A DNA stretch of 64,000 nt from Saccharicrinis sp050589685 (GCF_050589685.1 NZ_JBNGOS010000007.1:124001-188000), one strand, 5' to 3'. Positions 17,099 to 26,045 are shown, counted from the first letter of the stretch. Program-made: numbers and translations. The notes: generated from the sequence alone by a model not told the origin.

Positions 17099-18268
17099 TT
17101 ACTTAACTTTAGTCACAAAAGGTTTATTTATAGTTTTCCTAAAATTTGTCAAATATTCTTCCCAGGCTTGTTTGTTCTTAAATTGCTTGCTTCCACTCCA
17201 GGCAAAACCAGTATAATACTCCACTTTTCCATCAATCACCTTTAAGTGCAGCAACAAGTGACTTTTATCTTTTACGTCAGACACTATTTTGGATGTTCCC
17301 GCAAAATATTTGGCGTCTGCTACAATCGCATTTCCCAACTCCTCGCCAAAATGAGGCGACCAATAACTGGCCCATCCGGATTCTTCATCTACCGAGATCT
17401 CACCTAACTTATCATGCAAAGTAATTCCTGCCGTTAAGGTATCCGTTCCTTCAACCTCAATAACAAACTTCGTTAGGTTACTTCCCAAATCGATAGATAC
17501 TTTTTTCCTTTCCTTAATGGTACTTTCCCCGGCCAGATAAGGAGCGTAATCCAAATCAAACTCGGTTCGGATTGGTCCGTTTGTTAATACCTTGTATCCT
17601 GTATAGTTCAGGTGTGGAAACAATTCTCCGTCAACCATTACACCTGTTCCTCCACACCCGCAACTTGGACCTACATGGTAGTTATCCAGGCCTTCGCCAT
17701 GGTCGTTATGGTAATAACCAATTTTTTCGGTATTGCCTTTGTACCATTTATCTATAATGGAGTAATCTACCTTCTTCAACCAACAATCCACCCCACCAGA
17801 AAGTGTTCCTCCTTTTTCGCCGGCTTCTACCATTCGCTGCGCTTCAGGTCCATATACACGAAAGGCGACTTTATCATTTTCCCAGGTAAAATCGTCGGTA
17901 CGTTCAGGTACAAAACGGGCAAATGTTTTTACTTCTGTCGGCTCAAGCTCTGTTTTACCTTCCTTAATTACAAAATTTTTAGTTTCGGAAGCTTTCAGTG
18001 CTGTTTGAAAAATAACAGTTTCAGATACCCCATCCTGGTTTTTATCCAGTAATTGACTTCGTATCTCCATTCCGCTTTTTTCATCCAACACTATTATCCC
18101 GTGGTCAACCTTCAGTTCTGCCAGGGCAAGCTCAACCGTTTCAATACCTCTATCCATGTTTAGTGGATTAGTGACTGAAACCTCTATTTGATTTTGACTA
18201 CAATCGCAACTGCCCAATAAGAGCAGTAGCGACATAAAAGAAATAAGTCTAAGCATCATATTCATCAT
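17099..18268 (-). CDS. DUF4861 lipoprotein
   Basis: A 389-residue lipoprotein: signal with lipobox LLLLGSC (Cys20) and then a beta-rich body. Residues such as HNDHGEGLDNYHVGPSCGCGG (about 198-218) and the C-terminal YTGFAWSGSKQF are typical of the DUF4861 family found in uronate and pectin loci. As I recall, one DUF4861 member of an ulvan locus was reported to be an oligosaccharide dehydratase that makes unsaturated uronyl ends; whether that holds here is inference. It follows kduD by eight bases and precedes a strong terminator, so it is the last gene of that transcript. Periplasmic or surface location is expected. Confidence 0.75.
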   Translation of the reverse strand: MMNMMLRLISFMSLLLLLGSCDCSQNQIEVSVTNPLNMDRGIETVELALAELKVDHGIIVLDEKSGMEIRSQLLDKNQDGVSETVIFQTALKASETKNFVIKEGKTELEPTEVKTFARFVPERTDDFTWENDKVAFRVYGPEAQRMVEAGEKGGTLSGGVDCWLKKVDYSIIDKWYKGNTEKIGYYHNDHGEGLDNYHVGPSCGCGGTGVMVDGELFPHLNYTGYKVLTNGPIRTEFDLDYAPYLAGESTIKERKKVSIDLGSNLTKFVIEVEGTDTLTAGITLHDKLGEISVDEESGWASYWSPHFGEELGNAIVADAKYFAGTSKIVSDVKDKSHLLLHLKVIDGKVEYYTGFAWSGSKQFKNKQAWEEYLTNFRKTINKPFVTKVK

Positions 18269-18276
18269 ACGACAGT

Positions 18277-19074
18277 TTAAATTTCGTTTTCACCTTTCAC
18301 GTAGCCAAAGTTAGCCAAAATACCTCCGTCGACATATAAAATGTGACCGTTAACGAAATTTGCTGCAGGGGAAGAAAGGAACAAACAAGCGTTACCAACA
18401 TCCTCAGGCTCTCCCCAACGTCCTGCAGGAGTTCGTGTCATCACCAAATCGTTGAATGGGTGACCGCCCACACGGATAGGAGCCGTTTGCGAAGTAGCAA
18501 TATATCCCGGTCCGATACCATTGATTTGCAGGTTATATTTGGCCCACTCACATGTCATGTTTTCTGTTAACAGTTTCAATCCACCTTTGGCCGCCGCATA
18601 AGCCGAAACATTCTGTCGGCCGTAAACGCTCATCATCGAACACATGTTGACGATTTTTCCCTGACGACGCTCTATCATTCCCGGAGCGATACGTTTGGCC
18701 ACAATCAACGGAGCTACCAAATCAACATCGATCACTTGTTCAAAATCCTTGATAGGCATATCCAAAATTGGCACACGCTTGATGATACCTGCATTGTTTA
18801 CCAATATATCGATAGGGCCAACCTCTTTTTCAATTTGGCTAACTCCTTTATCAACATCTTCTTCGCTGGTTACATTGAAATTAACCGTGTAAACATCAAT
18901 ACCATCTTTAGCGTACTCAGCTTTACATTCCTCAAGTTTCTCATCGTCAATATCGTTTACACAAAGCTTAGCACCTGCTTTGGCCAAAGCTTTACCACAG
19001 GCCATTCCAATACCATGAGTTCCACCTGTTACTAATGCAATTTTTCCGTTTAAGTCAAATAATTCGTTAATCAT
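18277..19074 (-). CDS. kduD: KduD-type SDR, 2-deoxy-D-gluconate/5-keto-4-deoxyuronate pathway dehydrogenase
   Basis: A 265-residue classical short-chain dehydrogenase: TGGTHGIG (16-23), NNAG (93-96), Ser in MCSMMS (143-148) and Tyr159/Lys163 (YAAAK). It should interconvert 2,5-diketo-3-deoxygluconate and KDG with NAD(H), in the cytoplasm. Assignment to KduD and not gluconate 5-dehydrogenase comes from the neighbour kduI, which makes its substrate. It lies between kduI (upstream, 233 bases) and the DUF4861 gene (downstream, eight bases). An operator-like TGCAATCGTTTGCA lies 28 bases before its start. Confidence 0.85.
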   Translation of the reverse strand: MINELFDLNGKIALVTGGTHGIGMACGKALAKAGAKLCVNDIDDEKLEECKAEYAKDGIDVYTVNFNVTSEEDVDKGVSQIEKEVGPIDILVNNAGIIKRVPILDMPIKDFEQVIDVDLVAPLIVAKRIAPGMIERRQGKIVNMCSMMSVYGRQNVSAYAAAKGGLKLLTENMTCEWAKYNLQINGIGPGYIATSQTAPIRVGGHPFNDLVMTRTPAGRWGEPEDVGNACLFLSSPAANFVNGHILYVDGGILANFGYVKGENEI

Positions 19075-19101
19075 ATTTTTAAATTTATAACAATGTTTTT
19101 A

Positions 19102-19116
19102 TGCAATCGTTTGCAC
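19102..19116. promoter_or_regulatory. Degenerate LacI operator before kduD
   Basis: TGCAATCGTTTGCA (19102-19115) is one base off a perfect palindrome (TGCAAnCGTTTGCA type) and shares CGTTTGCAC with the two identical 19-base operators at 21335 and 29901. Position, 28 bases upstream of the kduD start, fits repression of kduD-DUF4861 by the nearby LacI regulator. Confidence 0.55.
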
Positions 19117-19202
19117 TTTTGTATAAAAAAATCGTAACGTTATATTTTATAATTTCTTGTTTCCGAAATCCAGTCAATAGCTTTGCTATTTCCTTTTTTA
19201 CC

Positions 19203-19299
19203 AACCTCGAATTTAACGAATTACACGAATTCAAAACAGCGTTGCTGTTTGGTTATCTATTAATAGAATCAATTCACTCAACTCGTATAATTCGAGGTT
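19203..19299. repeat. Extragenic palindromic element between kduD and kduI
   Basis: AACCTCGAATT (19203-19213) is the exact reverse complement of AATTCGAGGTT (19289-19299). Inside are CGAATTACACGAATT and a hairpin AAACAGC-GTT-GCTGTTT. Related pieces occur at 33013-33128 and 48788-48802, suggesting a dispersed element. It may also end the kduI transcript. Confidence 0.55.
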
Positions 19300-19307
19300 A
19301 AAAAACT

Positions 19308-20144
19308 CTATCTTAATTCGTCAGCCTGACGCATGTCCATATCAGTATAATCCAGGTTCTCTCCAGCCATACCCCAAATAAAGATGTAGTTAGAAGTACC
19401 TGCAGCACTGTGAATACTCCATGAAGGAGAGACAACCGCTTCTTCGTTTTTCATCCAGATATGACGGGTTTCATCAGGATCGCCCATAAAATGGCAAACT
19501 GCCTGACGCTCCGGTACCTCAAAATAGAAATAAGCTTCCATTCTACGGTTGTGCGTATGCGATGGCATCGTGTTCCACACACTTCCCGGCTTTAACTCTG
19601 TCATTCCCATTTGCAGCTGACAAGTCTCTATCACCTCTTTCACCAACAACTGATTAATCTGACGTTCATTTGAAGTCTCCAGACTTCCCAATTGCAATAC
19701 GTTAGCATCGGACAGGGTAACATGACGAGAAGGTAATTCCTTGTGTGCTGGGGCCGAGTTCATATAAAGGTGAGCCGGCTTGCTGGCATCTATCGATTCA
19801 AAAACAACATCTTTAACACCTCTACCCAAATACAAAGCTTCCTTGTATTTTAAAATATACTCGGTTCCGTCGGCCAATACTTTTGCATCACCACCTACGT
19901 TTACAATTCCCATTTCGCGACGCTCCAGGAAATACTCAGCCTTTAATTCGTCATGCGCTTCTAGTTTAATCGGAGCATCCGTTGGAACAATACCTCCAAT
20001 TATATACCTGTCATAAAACGAATATACCATACTCACTTCTCCAGGAATCATCACCTTGTCAATCAAAAATTCTTTGCGGATACGATTCGTATCATAGCTT
20101 TTCATATCCTCAGGATGAACTGCATACCTTATTTCAAAATTCAT
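19308..20144 (-). CDS. kduI: 5-dehydro-4-deoxy-D-glucuronate isomerase
   Basis: A 278-residue cupin that isomerises 5-keto-4-deoxyuronate to 2,5-diketo-3-deoxygluconate, the step before KduD in pectin and glycosaminoglycan uronate breakdown. The zinc ligands known from E. coli KduI fall at identical positions here: His196, His198, Glu203 (THNRRMEAY context) and His245 (SWSIHSAAGT). Full length. The protein is cytoplasmic. It lies downstream of the LacI gene on the same strand with 163 bases between, so it could be read from the lacI promoter or from its own. Confidence 0.95.
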   Translation of the reverse strand: MNFEIRYAVHPEDMKSYDTNRIRKEFLIDKVMIPGEVSMVYSFYDRYIIGGIVPTDAPIKLEAHDELKAEYFLERREMGIVNVGGDAKVLADGTEYILKYKEALYLGRGVKDVVFESIDASKPAHLYMNSAPAHKELPSRHVTLSDANVLQLGSLETSNERQINQLLVKEVIETCQLQMGMTELKPGSVWNTMPSHTHNRRMEAYFYFEVPERQAVCHFMGDPDETRHIWMKNEEAVVSPSWSIHSAAGTSNYIFIWGMAGENLDYTDMDMRQADELR

Positions 20145-20307
20145 AGTTCTTTTTTTAAATTGTTAATATTCTATATATTTAATCATTTATCGCTAAAGCC
20201 GATTCGTTTTATATTTCCTGTCACTACCTTAAAATGTAGCCTTAGATGACAAACCCTATATTCGGTCCCACTTTAAAACTGCAAATCTTCTGTCATCTAT
20301 ACTCGAG

Positions 20308-21312
20308 TTATTGTCGCCACGAAGAATCCCTGACGATCAATCGCGTTGGAATTATCTCTTCCTCTTCCCAATGTTTGCCTTCCAGGTTTTTTATCATTGC
20401 TGTTGCCACGCGCGTTCCCATTTCAAACGCGTTTTGTTCCACTGTGGATAATGTTGGATGAATAAGTTCCGAAAAAGGCTCGTTGGCAAATCCAACCACT
20501 CCAAATTCATCAGGTACATTGATCTTCATTTCTTTTAGCCCATCCAAAACCCCTAATGCTGCAAAATCCCCGGCGCAAAAAACAGCGTCCGGTTTATCCT
20601 TGCCGAAAGCCTTTTTAATAGCATTATATCCCGCCTCACGGGTTATTGTATCCTCATACACCAAGGAGACATCCACGATTCGCCCTGCTTCCTCAATCGC
20701 TTTCACATAACCCCTGTACCTTTCTTCATAGGCTTTTAAGGTTCTGGTTCCCGCCAAATGGCCTATTCTTTGATAACCACTTTTAATCAGATGTTTGGTG
20801 GCCAGATACGCTCCCGTAAAATTATCGTTCAATATTTTTGAGCTTTTTAGTGAAGGATTTACACGGTCGAACTGTACTACTGGAATACCACGCATGATAA
20901 CCGCTTCGATATGTTCGTAAGTCTGAGTCTGCACCGAGAGCGACATGATGATACCCCCCACATGGTTAGCCAGTAACATATTAATAGCCTTTTGCTCCTT
21001 TATGAAATTTTCGCCACTCTGCACTATTAATAAGGTATAACCAGCTGGATTCAATATTTCTTCAACTCCACTGATTACGTTACTGAAGAAATGGCGATTG
21101 ATCCTGGGCACTATCATTCCGATAGTATCGCTCCTACCCTTTCGCAATGAAGCAGCAATCACATTCTGTTGATACCCCATCTCTTTCGCCTTCTTCGTCA
21201 CCAGCTCCCTCGTTTTCAAACTCACACGGGCATTTCCGGCCAACGCTCTCGACACAGTTGATGGCGTGACATTCAACTCTTTGGCAATATCACTTATGGT
21301 TATTCTTTTCAT
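20308..21312 (-). CDS. LacI-family regulator of the uronate genes
   Basis: A 334-residue repressor with an N-terminal helix-turn-helix (MKRITISDIAKELNVTPSTVSRALAGNARVS) and a periplasmic-binding-protein-like effector domain (VGGIIMSLS, GYQRIGHLAG, PDAVFCAGDFAALGVLDGL). The ATG at 21312 is chosen because the HTH begins there; the frame is open upstream to 21453 but that part is low-complexity and hydrophobic. It is divergent from uxaC. An operator with CAAACGTTTG stands 27 bases before its start and recurs at the TRAP promoter, so autoregulation and control of the whole region are likely. The effector would be a uronate or KDG-like metabolite (inference). Confidence 0.9.
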   Translation of the reverse strand: MKRITISDIAKELNVTPSTVSRALAGNARVSLKTRELVTKKAKEMGYQQNVIAASLRKGRSDTIGMIVPRINRHFFSNVISGVEEILNPAGYTLLIVQSGENFIKEQKAINMLLANHVGGIIMSLSVQTQTYEHIEAVIMRGIPVVQFDRVNPSLKSSKILNDNFTGAYLATKHLIKSGYQRIGHLAGTRTLKAYEERYRGYVKAIEEAGRIVDVSLVYEDTITREAGYNAIKKAFGKDKPDAVFCAGDFAALGVLDGLKEMKINVPDEFGVVGFANEPFSELIHPTLSTVEQNAFEMGTRVATAMIKNLEGKHWEEEEIIPTRLIVRDSSWRQ

Positions 21313-21334
21313 CAATAAATTATTCCACCACAAA

Positions 21335-21353
21335 AATACAAACGTTTGCACAA
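21335..21353. promoter_or_regulatory. LacI operator in the lacI-uxaC divergent region
   Basis: AATACAAACGTTTGCACAA, containing the perfect palindrome CAAACGTTTG (21339-21348). The same 19 bases occur without change at 29901-29919. On the minus strand a -7 box TAAATTTG (complement of 21372-21379) for lacI lies upstream, putting the operator just downstream of its start site. Confidence 0.75.
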
Positions 21354-21519
21354 TTTCCAACAAAATCATGACAAATTTATTTTTTCGCTGCCAAAATATT
21401 CCCACATAAAAAATTAACATTTTAATCCGCAACAATCCCAATCCCCTTATCAACCTCTATTTATAAGCTATTTAAGCAGTCCTTCTACCTACAAGTATCC
21501 CAAATTAAATGTTAAAATT

Positions 21520-21550
21520 TTTGGTTATATTAAAATTGTTCGTACTTTCG
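21520..21550 (+). promoter_or_regulatory. uxaC: Putative uxaC promoter
   Basis: TTTG (21520-21523), a 19-bp spacer and TACTTTCG (21543-21550, one mismatch to TAnnTTTG) predict a start near 21557, about 36 bases before the uxaC ATG at 21593. Confidence 0.5.
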
Positions 21551-21592
21551 TGTTCGTTAACGGCATTATACGGCAAATTGAAAAAACACATC

Positions 21593-22999
21593 ATGATCAA
21601 TAAAACTTTTATACACGATGACTTTGTCCTGGAAAACGACACTGCTCATCAATTATACCATAATCATTCTGCAAACAAACCAATTATCGATTTCCATTGC
21701 CATTTAGACCCCAAAGCAATAGCCCAGGATTACAAATATGACAATTTGGGTGATATGTGGTTAGGCGGCGATCATTACAAATGGAGAGCGATGCGCATTA
21801 ATGGTATCAACGAAAAGTTTATTACCGGTGATGCTACCGATAAAGAGAAATTTATGAAGTGGGCAGAAACTGTTCCGTACACAGTTTCTAATCCCCTTTA
21901 CCACTGGACCCATTTAGAATTGGCCCGTTGTTTTGGCATTAACGACTTGTTATCCCCTAAAACGGCGGAGAAAATATACAACGAGACAGCTGAGATGTTA
22001 AAGGCTCCTGAGTTTAGTACAAAAAACTTCATCCAACGAATGAATGTTGAAATGATTGGGACTACGGACGACCCGGCCGATTCATTAGAATATCATCAGC
22101 AATTAATCGACGATGGATTTGAGGTAAAAGTATTACCTTCGTTTAGAGCAGACAATGTGCTAAAAACAGACAATTCAACTTTCTTTATTACTTACGTTGA
22201 GAAATTAGGCCAGGCTGCCGATGTTTCCATTTCTACTTTTACCGAATTAATTGAGGCTTTGGATCGCAGACACGAGTTTTTCCATACTATGGGAGCCCGG
22301 ATTTCAGACAGTGGTCCTGACCGCTTTTACTTTGCACCTTATACACAGGAGGAAGTTTCGGCCATCTTTGTTAAATTAATGGATGGCAAAGCAATTTCCC
22401 CGAAAGAAAAAGAAAAATACAATACCGCTGTTATGGCCGAATTGGCCAAAATGAACCACAAACGATGCTGGACACAGCAATTTCACGTGGGTGCATTGCG
22501 AAACAACAATACCCGCATGTTCAATATTTTAGGCGCTGACACTGGTTTTGATTCCATCCATGATTCACAGCCAAGTGTAAAGATGTCGCAATTCTTAAAC
22601 TACTTGGATAGCACCGACCAATTGGCACAAACAATATTGTACAATTTAAATCCGGCGGACAACCAGATGTTATTGACCATGTGCGGTAACTTCGCAGATG
22701 GTTCAAGCGTTTCGAAAGTGACTTATGGTGCGGCCTGGTGGTTCCTGGACCAAAAAACTGGAATGGAACGACACCTTGAAGACTTATCGGCACTTAGTTT
22801 ATTGAGCAGGTTTGTGGGAATGGTAACAGATTCAAGAAGTTTTCTATCCTACCCCCGTCACGAATATTTCCGCAGGATTGTGTGTAACTATGTGGGTAAA
22901 GAGGTTGAACGGGGCTTGATCCCCGATGACGAAGAAATTCTAGAGAACGTGATCGAAGGAATTTCTTACAATAATGCAAAATCATACTTTAACTTTTAA
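21593..22999 (+). CDS. uxaC: Glucuronate (uronate) isomerase
   Basis: A 468-residue enzyme of the amidohydrolase superfamily converting D-glucuronate to D-fructuronate and D-galacturonate to D-tagaturonate. The metal motif HCH (35-37, in IIDFHCHLDP), VLPSFRADN, FHVGALRNNNTRMF and MCGNFADGSSVSKV are UxaC signatures; length is full. The start at ATG 21593 (MINKTFIHDDF) is the family start, preferred over a TTG-type extension to 21509. It heads a plus-strand series uxaC, KDG kinase, aldolase, SDR, uxuA. Only a mannonate branch is present downstream (no altronate genes), so glucuronate is the clear substrate. Confidence 0.96.
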   Translation: MINKTFIHDDFVLENDTAHQLYHNHSANKPIIDFHCHLDPKAIAQDYKYDNLGDMWLGGDHYKWRAMRINGINEKFITGDATDKEKFMKWAETVPYTVSNPLYHWTHLELARCFGINDLLSPKTAEKIYNETAEMLKAPEFSTKNFIQRMNVEMIGTTDDPADSLEYHQQLIDDGFEVKVLPSFRADNVLKTDNSTFFITYVEKLGQAADVSISTFTELIEALDRRHEFFHTMGARISDSGPDRFYFAPYTQEEVSAIFVKLMDGKAISPKEKEKYNTAVMAELAKMNHKRCWTQQFHVGALRNNNTRMFNILGADTGFDSIHDSQPSVKMSQFLNYLDSTDQLAQTILYNLNPADNQMLLTMCGNFADGSSVSKVTYGAAWWFLDQKTGMERHLEDLSALSLLSRFVGMVTDSRSFLSYPRHEYFRRIVCNYVGKEVERGLIPDDEEILENVIEGISYNNAKSYFNF

Positions 23000-23010
23000 T
23001 AATAAATACC

Positions 23011-24048
23011 ATGGCAAAGAAAGTAGTAACCTTTGGAGAAATAATGCTCCGTTTTGTAACTCCTCAATACCAGCGCTTTTCGCAGGCAACTTCATTTAAT
23101 GCTTCATACGGCGGCGGCGAAGCTAACGTGGCAGTTTCGTTGGCAAACTATGGCATTGATGTTTCATTTATAACTCGTTTACCAAAAAACGACATTGCAA
23201 AAGCATGCGAGATGGAACTTAAAAAGCACTCTGTTAACACAGAATACATTGTATACGGAGGCGACAGATTAGGAACGTATTATTTAGAGACAGGTGCTGT
23301 AGCCCGTGCTAGTAAGGTAGTATACGATAGAGCTTACTCTGCATTTTCTGAAATTAAACCTGGAATGGTGAACTGGGAAGAAGTATTCAAAGATGCGGAT
23401 TTCTTCCATTGGACTGGGATTACCCCGGCTGTTTCTCAAGGTGCTGCCGACGCCTGTTTAGAGGCCATTAAAGTAGCCAACAGAATGGGCGTAACCGTTT
23501 CGACAGACCTTAACTACCGCAAAAATCTTTGGAAATATGGTAAAACAGGTGGTGAAGTAATGCCTGAATTAGTAGCTGGATGCGATATAGTTTTAGGTAA
23601 CGAAGAGGACGCAGCTATGATGTTGGATATCCATCCGGAAGGCGTAGACGTAACCGGCGGTCACGTTGAAGCCGAAGCATACAGAAGTGTTTCTCAACAA
23701 ATTATGGCCAAGTACCCCCGTGTTAAAAAGGTAATTACTACTTTAAGGGGTTCGATTAACGCCAACCATAACTCCTGGTCGGGCGTACTATACGACGGCA
23801 AAACTTTGTTCCAAGCTCCTACATACCAAATCACACATATTGTAGACCGTGTTGGCGGTGGTGATTCATTTATGGGTGGCCTTATATACGGTTTATTGAC
23901 CTACGATGGCGACGACCAAAAAGCATTAAATTTTGCTACAGCAGCATCATGCTTAAAACACACTATTCACGGCGACTACAACCTGGCAACTGTTGAAGAA
24001 GTAGAGAAGTTGATGGGTGGTGACGCATCAGGTCGTGTATCAAGATAA
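23011..24048 (+). CDS. kdgK: 2-keto-3-deoxygluconate kinase (PfkB family)
   Basis: A 345-residue ribokinase-like sugar kinase that phosphorylates KDG to KDPG with ATP. YGGGEANVAVSLANYG (31-46) is the substrate-binding N-terminal motif and DRVGGGDSFMGGLIYG carries the PfkB signature with the catalytic aspartate (GGGD). It begins 11 bases after uxaC, so co-translation is likely. A close paralogue is encoded at 41219-42226 in the alginate part; motifs such as YGGGEANVA, TLRGS/TTRRGN and HIVDRVGGGD are shared. Cytoplasmic. Confidence 0.92.
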   Translation: MAKKVVTFGEIMLRFVTPQYQRFSQATSFNASYGGGEANVAVSLANYGIDVSFITRLPKNDIAKACEMELKKHSVNTEYIVYGGDRLGTYYLETGAVARASKVVYDRAYSAFSEIKPGMVNWEEVFKDADFFHWTGITPAVSQGAADACLEAIKVANRMGVTVSTDLNYRKNLWKYGKTGGEVMPELVAGCDIVLGNEEDAAMMLDIHPEGVDVTGGHVEAEAYRSVSQQIMAKYPRVKKVITTLRGSINANHNSWSGVLYDGKTLFQAPTYQITHIVDRVGGGDSFMGGLIYGLLTYDGDDQKALNFATAASCLKHTIHGDYNLATVEEVEKLMGGDASGRVSR

Positions 24049-24275
24049 AAAGTTTGCGTTAAAGCGGATGTGTTGTATTTCATTCTTAATCAAATTGATG
24101 GTCAAGAATATAGTTTTTGAAGGAAATTTAGAGATCGGATTTTGCTAGGTTAACGAACCAGATTAAAATCCACAATAACAGATTTACATACTTCATCCGT
24201 ATTAAATCAAAATCTTATCAAAGATAGGTTGCATAAGGTTTTGAGAAGCGGCTTTTACAATTACAACTTTATTAC

Positions 24276-24377
24276 GATGATAGATTGTTAGAATTGAAAA
24301 CAACAAAGTCTTTCGGGCAAAAAAGATTTTTTCATCAACACCTTAAGGGGTAAAATAGTTCGAAGCAATCTATCATC
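24276..24377. repeat. Long-range inverted repeat in the kdgK-eda spacer
   Basis: GATGATAGATTG (24276-24287) is the exact reverse complement of CAATCTATCATC (24366-24377), with 78 bases between. It lies in a 365-base gap (24049-24413) inside an otherwise tight gene series; no gene was found in the gap. It could be a folded RNA, an attenuator, or the ends of a small inserted element. Confidence 0.5.
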
Positions 24378-24413
24378 ATTTTTTAATCATGGTCAATAAA
24401 AAATATAAATATA

Positions 24414-25085
24414 ATGGCTAAATATTCAAAATTAGAGGTTTTTCAAGCGATGAAAGAAACAGGCGTAGTCCCTGTATTTTTCCACTCAGATATTGAGGTT
24501 TGTAAAAACGTGGTAAAATCATGTTACGATGGCGGGATTCGTGTTTTCGAGTTTGTTAACCGTGGTGATTTTGCGCATGAAGTTTTTGGTGAGCTAAACA
24601 AGTACGCCGCAGAAAATCTACCAGGAATGATTCTCGGTGCTGGTTCTATCGTTGAAGAAGCAACAACTGCGCTGTATATACAATTAGGTGCAAACTTTAT
24701 CGTTTCCCCCCTATTAAACGAGAACATGGCTAAAATCTGTAACCGCAGAAAAGTGATGTGGTCACCCGGATGTGGAACAATCTCAGAAATCAACAAAGCG
24801 CAGGAGCTTGGTTCTGATTTGGTGAAGTGTTTCCCAGCTTCGGAAGTTGGCGGGCCTTCTTTTGTAAAAGCGGTTAAGGCGCCAATGCCCTGGACTGACA
24901 TTATGCCTACAGGAGGGGTTAATCTTGCCAAAGACAACCTGGAAAAATGGTTTGCCGCAGGTGTAACTTGTGTCGGCATGGGATCGGCCCTCTTCCCAAA
25001 AGATATTATGGCCAGCAAAGACTGGAAAGCACTTACCAATATGGTAAAACAGCTCATGGCCGATATTAAAGCAGTAAGAAAATAA
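24414..25085 (+). CDS. eda: KDPG (and possibly KHG) aldolase
   Basis: A 223-residue class I aldolase that splits 2-keto-3-deoxy-6-phosphogluconate to pyruvate and glyceraldehyde-3-phosphate. The Schiff-base lysine is in LVKCFPA (Lys138), Glu46 in RVFEFVNRG is at the acid/base position, and MPTGGV (about 162-168) is the phosphate-binding loop. It is the only KDPG aldolase in the window, so both the hexuronate and alginate routes would depend on it. It is separated from kdgK by a 365-base gap with an inverted repeat. Confidence 0.93.
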   Translation: MAKYSKLEVFQAMKETGVVPVFFHSDIEVCKNVVKSCYDGGIRVFEFVNRGDFAHEVFGELNKYAAENLPGMILGAGSIVEEATTALYIQLGANFIVSPLLNENMAKICNRRKVMWSPGCGTISEINKAQELGSDLVKCFPASEVGGPSFVKAVKAPMPWTDIMPTGGVNLAKDNLEKWFAAGVTCVGMGSALFPKDIMASKDWKALTNMVKQLMADIKAVRK

Positions 25086-25110
25086 TAAAATATCACGTAG
25101 CAAGACCGAA

Positions 25111-25187
25111 AGTATCAAGACGTGTGTGCCCTCACTAGTTCTATACTTCTAAAAAAATCTTGATACTTGATACCTCATACTTGATAC
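25111..25187. repeat. TTGATAC direct and inverted repeats
   Basis: AGTATCAAGA (25111-25120) is the reverse complement of TCTTGATACT (25158-25167). TTGATAC recurs at 25160, 25167 and 25181. The cluster fills most of the 114-base gap between the aldolase and SDR genes. Confidence 0.5.
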
Positions 25188-25199
25188 TATAAAACGAAA

Positions 25200-26045
25200 A
25201 TGATGGTGCCCTTAAATTTAAAAGATAAAGTAGCGGTTGTTACCGGTGGCGGCGGCGTGTTATGCTCCACTATGGCTAAAGCACTAGCTTCGCACGGTGT
25301 AAAAACAGCTATTCTTGATCTTAACCTGGAAGCTGCCGAAAAAGTAGCCGCGGAAATTACAGAACAATACGGAACAACCTCACTGGGCATTTCAGCCAGT
25401 GTTCTGGACAAAAAATCGTTGGAGGCGGCAAAGGCTGTGATCAACGAAAAATTAGGCACGGTAGATTACCTGGTTAACGGTGCCGGTGGTAATGCCGCCT
25501 CTGCTACAACCAAAGCAGAATTCCTTACCGATGACCTGTTGAATAATCTTGAAGACACTTTCTTTGGATTAGAGATGGAAGGTTTCGATAAGGTATTTGC
25601 CTTAAACTTTCAAGGAACCTTACTTCCATCGATGGTTTTCGCCAAGGACATGCTGGATAAAAAGGAAGGTTCGATCATCAACATCTCGTCGATGAATTCT
25701 TACACTCCTCTGACCAAGATTCCTGCCTACTCTGCCGCCAAGGCGGCAATCAACAACTTTACTCAGTGGTTGGCCGTTCACTTCGCCAAAACAGGGATTA
25801 GAGTTAACGCTATCGCGCCCGGGTTTTTATTGACCAACCAGAACCGCTTTCTGTTGATTGACGAAAAAACTGGCAAAGCAACCCCGCGTGGCGAAAAAAT
25901 TATCAGAAACACGCCAATGGAGCGCTACGGTGAACCTGAAGAGTTAGCGGGAACTATGCTTTATCTACTTTCCGACTGGTCCAACTTTATTACAGGGGTT
26001 GTAGTGCCCGTTGATGGAGGTTTTAGTGCCTACTCAGGAGTGTAA
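25200..26045 (+). CDS. D-mannonate oxidoreductase, SDR type
   Basis: A 281-residue short-chain dehydrogenase expected to reduce D-fructuronate to D-mannonate. Cofactor motif TGGGGVLC (15-22), NGAGGN (93-98), Ser164, Tyr177 and Lys181 (YSAAK) are seen. The GGxxLGxxxA-like nucleotide motif and the extra segment around TDDLLNNLEDTFFGLEMEGFDKVFALNFQGT are typical of the SDR mannonate/gluconate dehydrogenases that replace the classical UxuB in Bacteroidota and Firmicutes. The position between eda and uxuA is strong context. The start has two candidate ATGs, 25200 and 25203. Confidence 0.87.
   Translation: MMVPLNLKDKVAVVTGGGGVLCSTMAKALASHGVKTAILDLNLEAAEKVAAEITEQYGTTSLGISASVLDKKSLEAAKAVINEKLGTVDYLVNGAGGNAASATTKAEFLTDDLLNNLEDTFFGLEMEGFDKVFALNFQGTLLPSMVFAKDMLDKKEGSIINISSMNSYTPLTKIPAYSAAKAAINNFTQWLAVHFAKTGIRVNAIAPGFLLTNQNRFLLIDEKTGKATPRGEKIIRNTPMERYGEPEELAGTMLYLLSDWSNFITGVVVPVDGGFSAYSGV

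Noticed and set aside
17612..18052. 146-codon plus-strand frame over the DUF4861 gene
   Set aside because: Opposite-strand shadow of a well supported lipoprotein gene.
21313..21453. N-terminal extension of the LacI protein
   Set aside because: It would place 47 hydrophobic residues before the HTH and would cover the operator; the HTH begins at ATG 21312.
24524..25096. 190-codon minus-strand frame over the aldolase gene
   Set aside because: Exact shadow of eda; composition and codon pattern follow the plus-strand gene.
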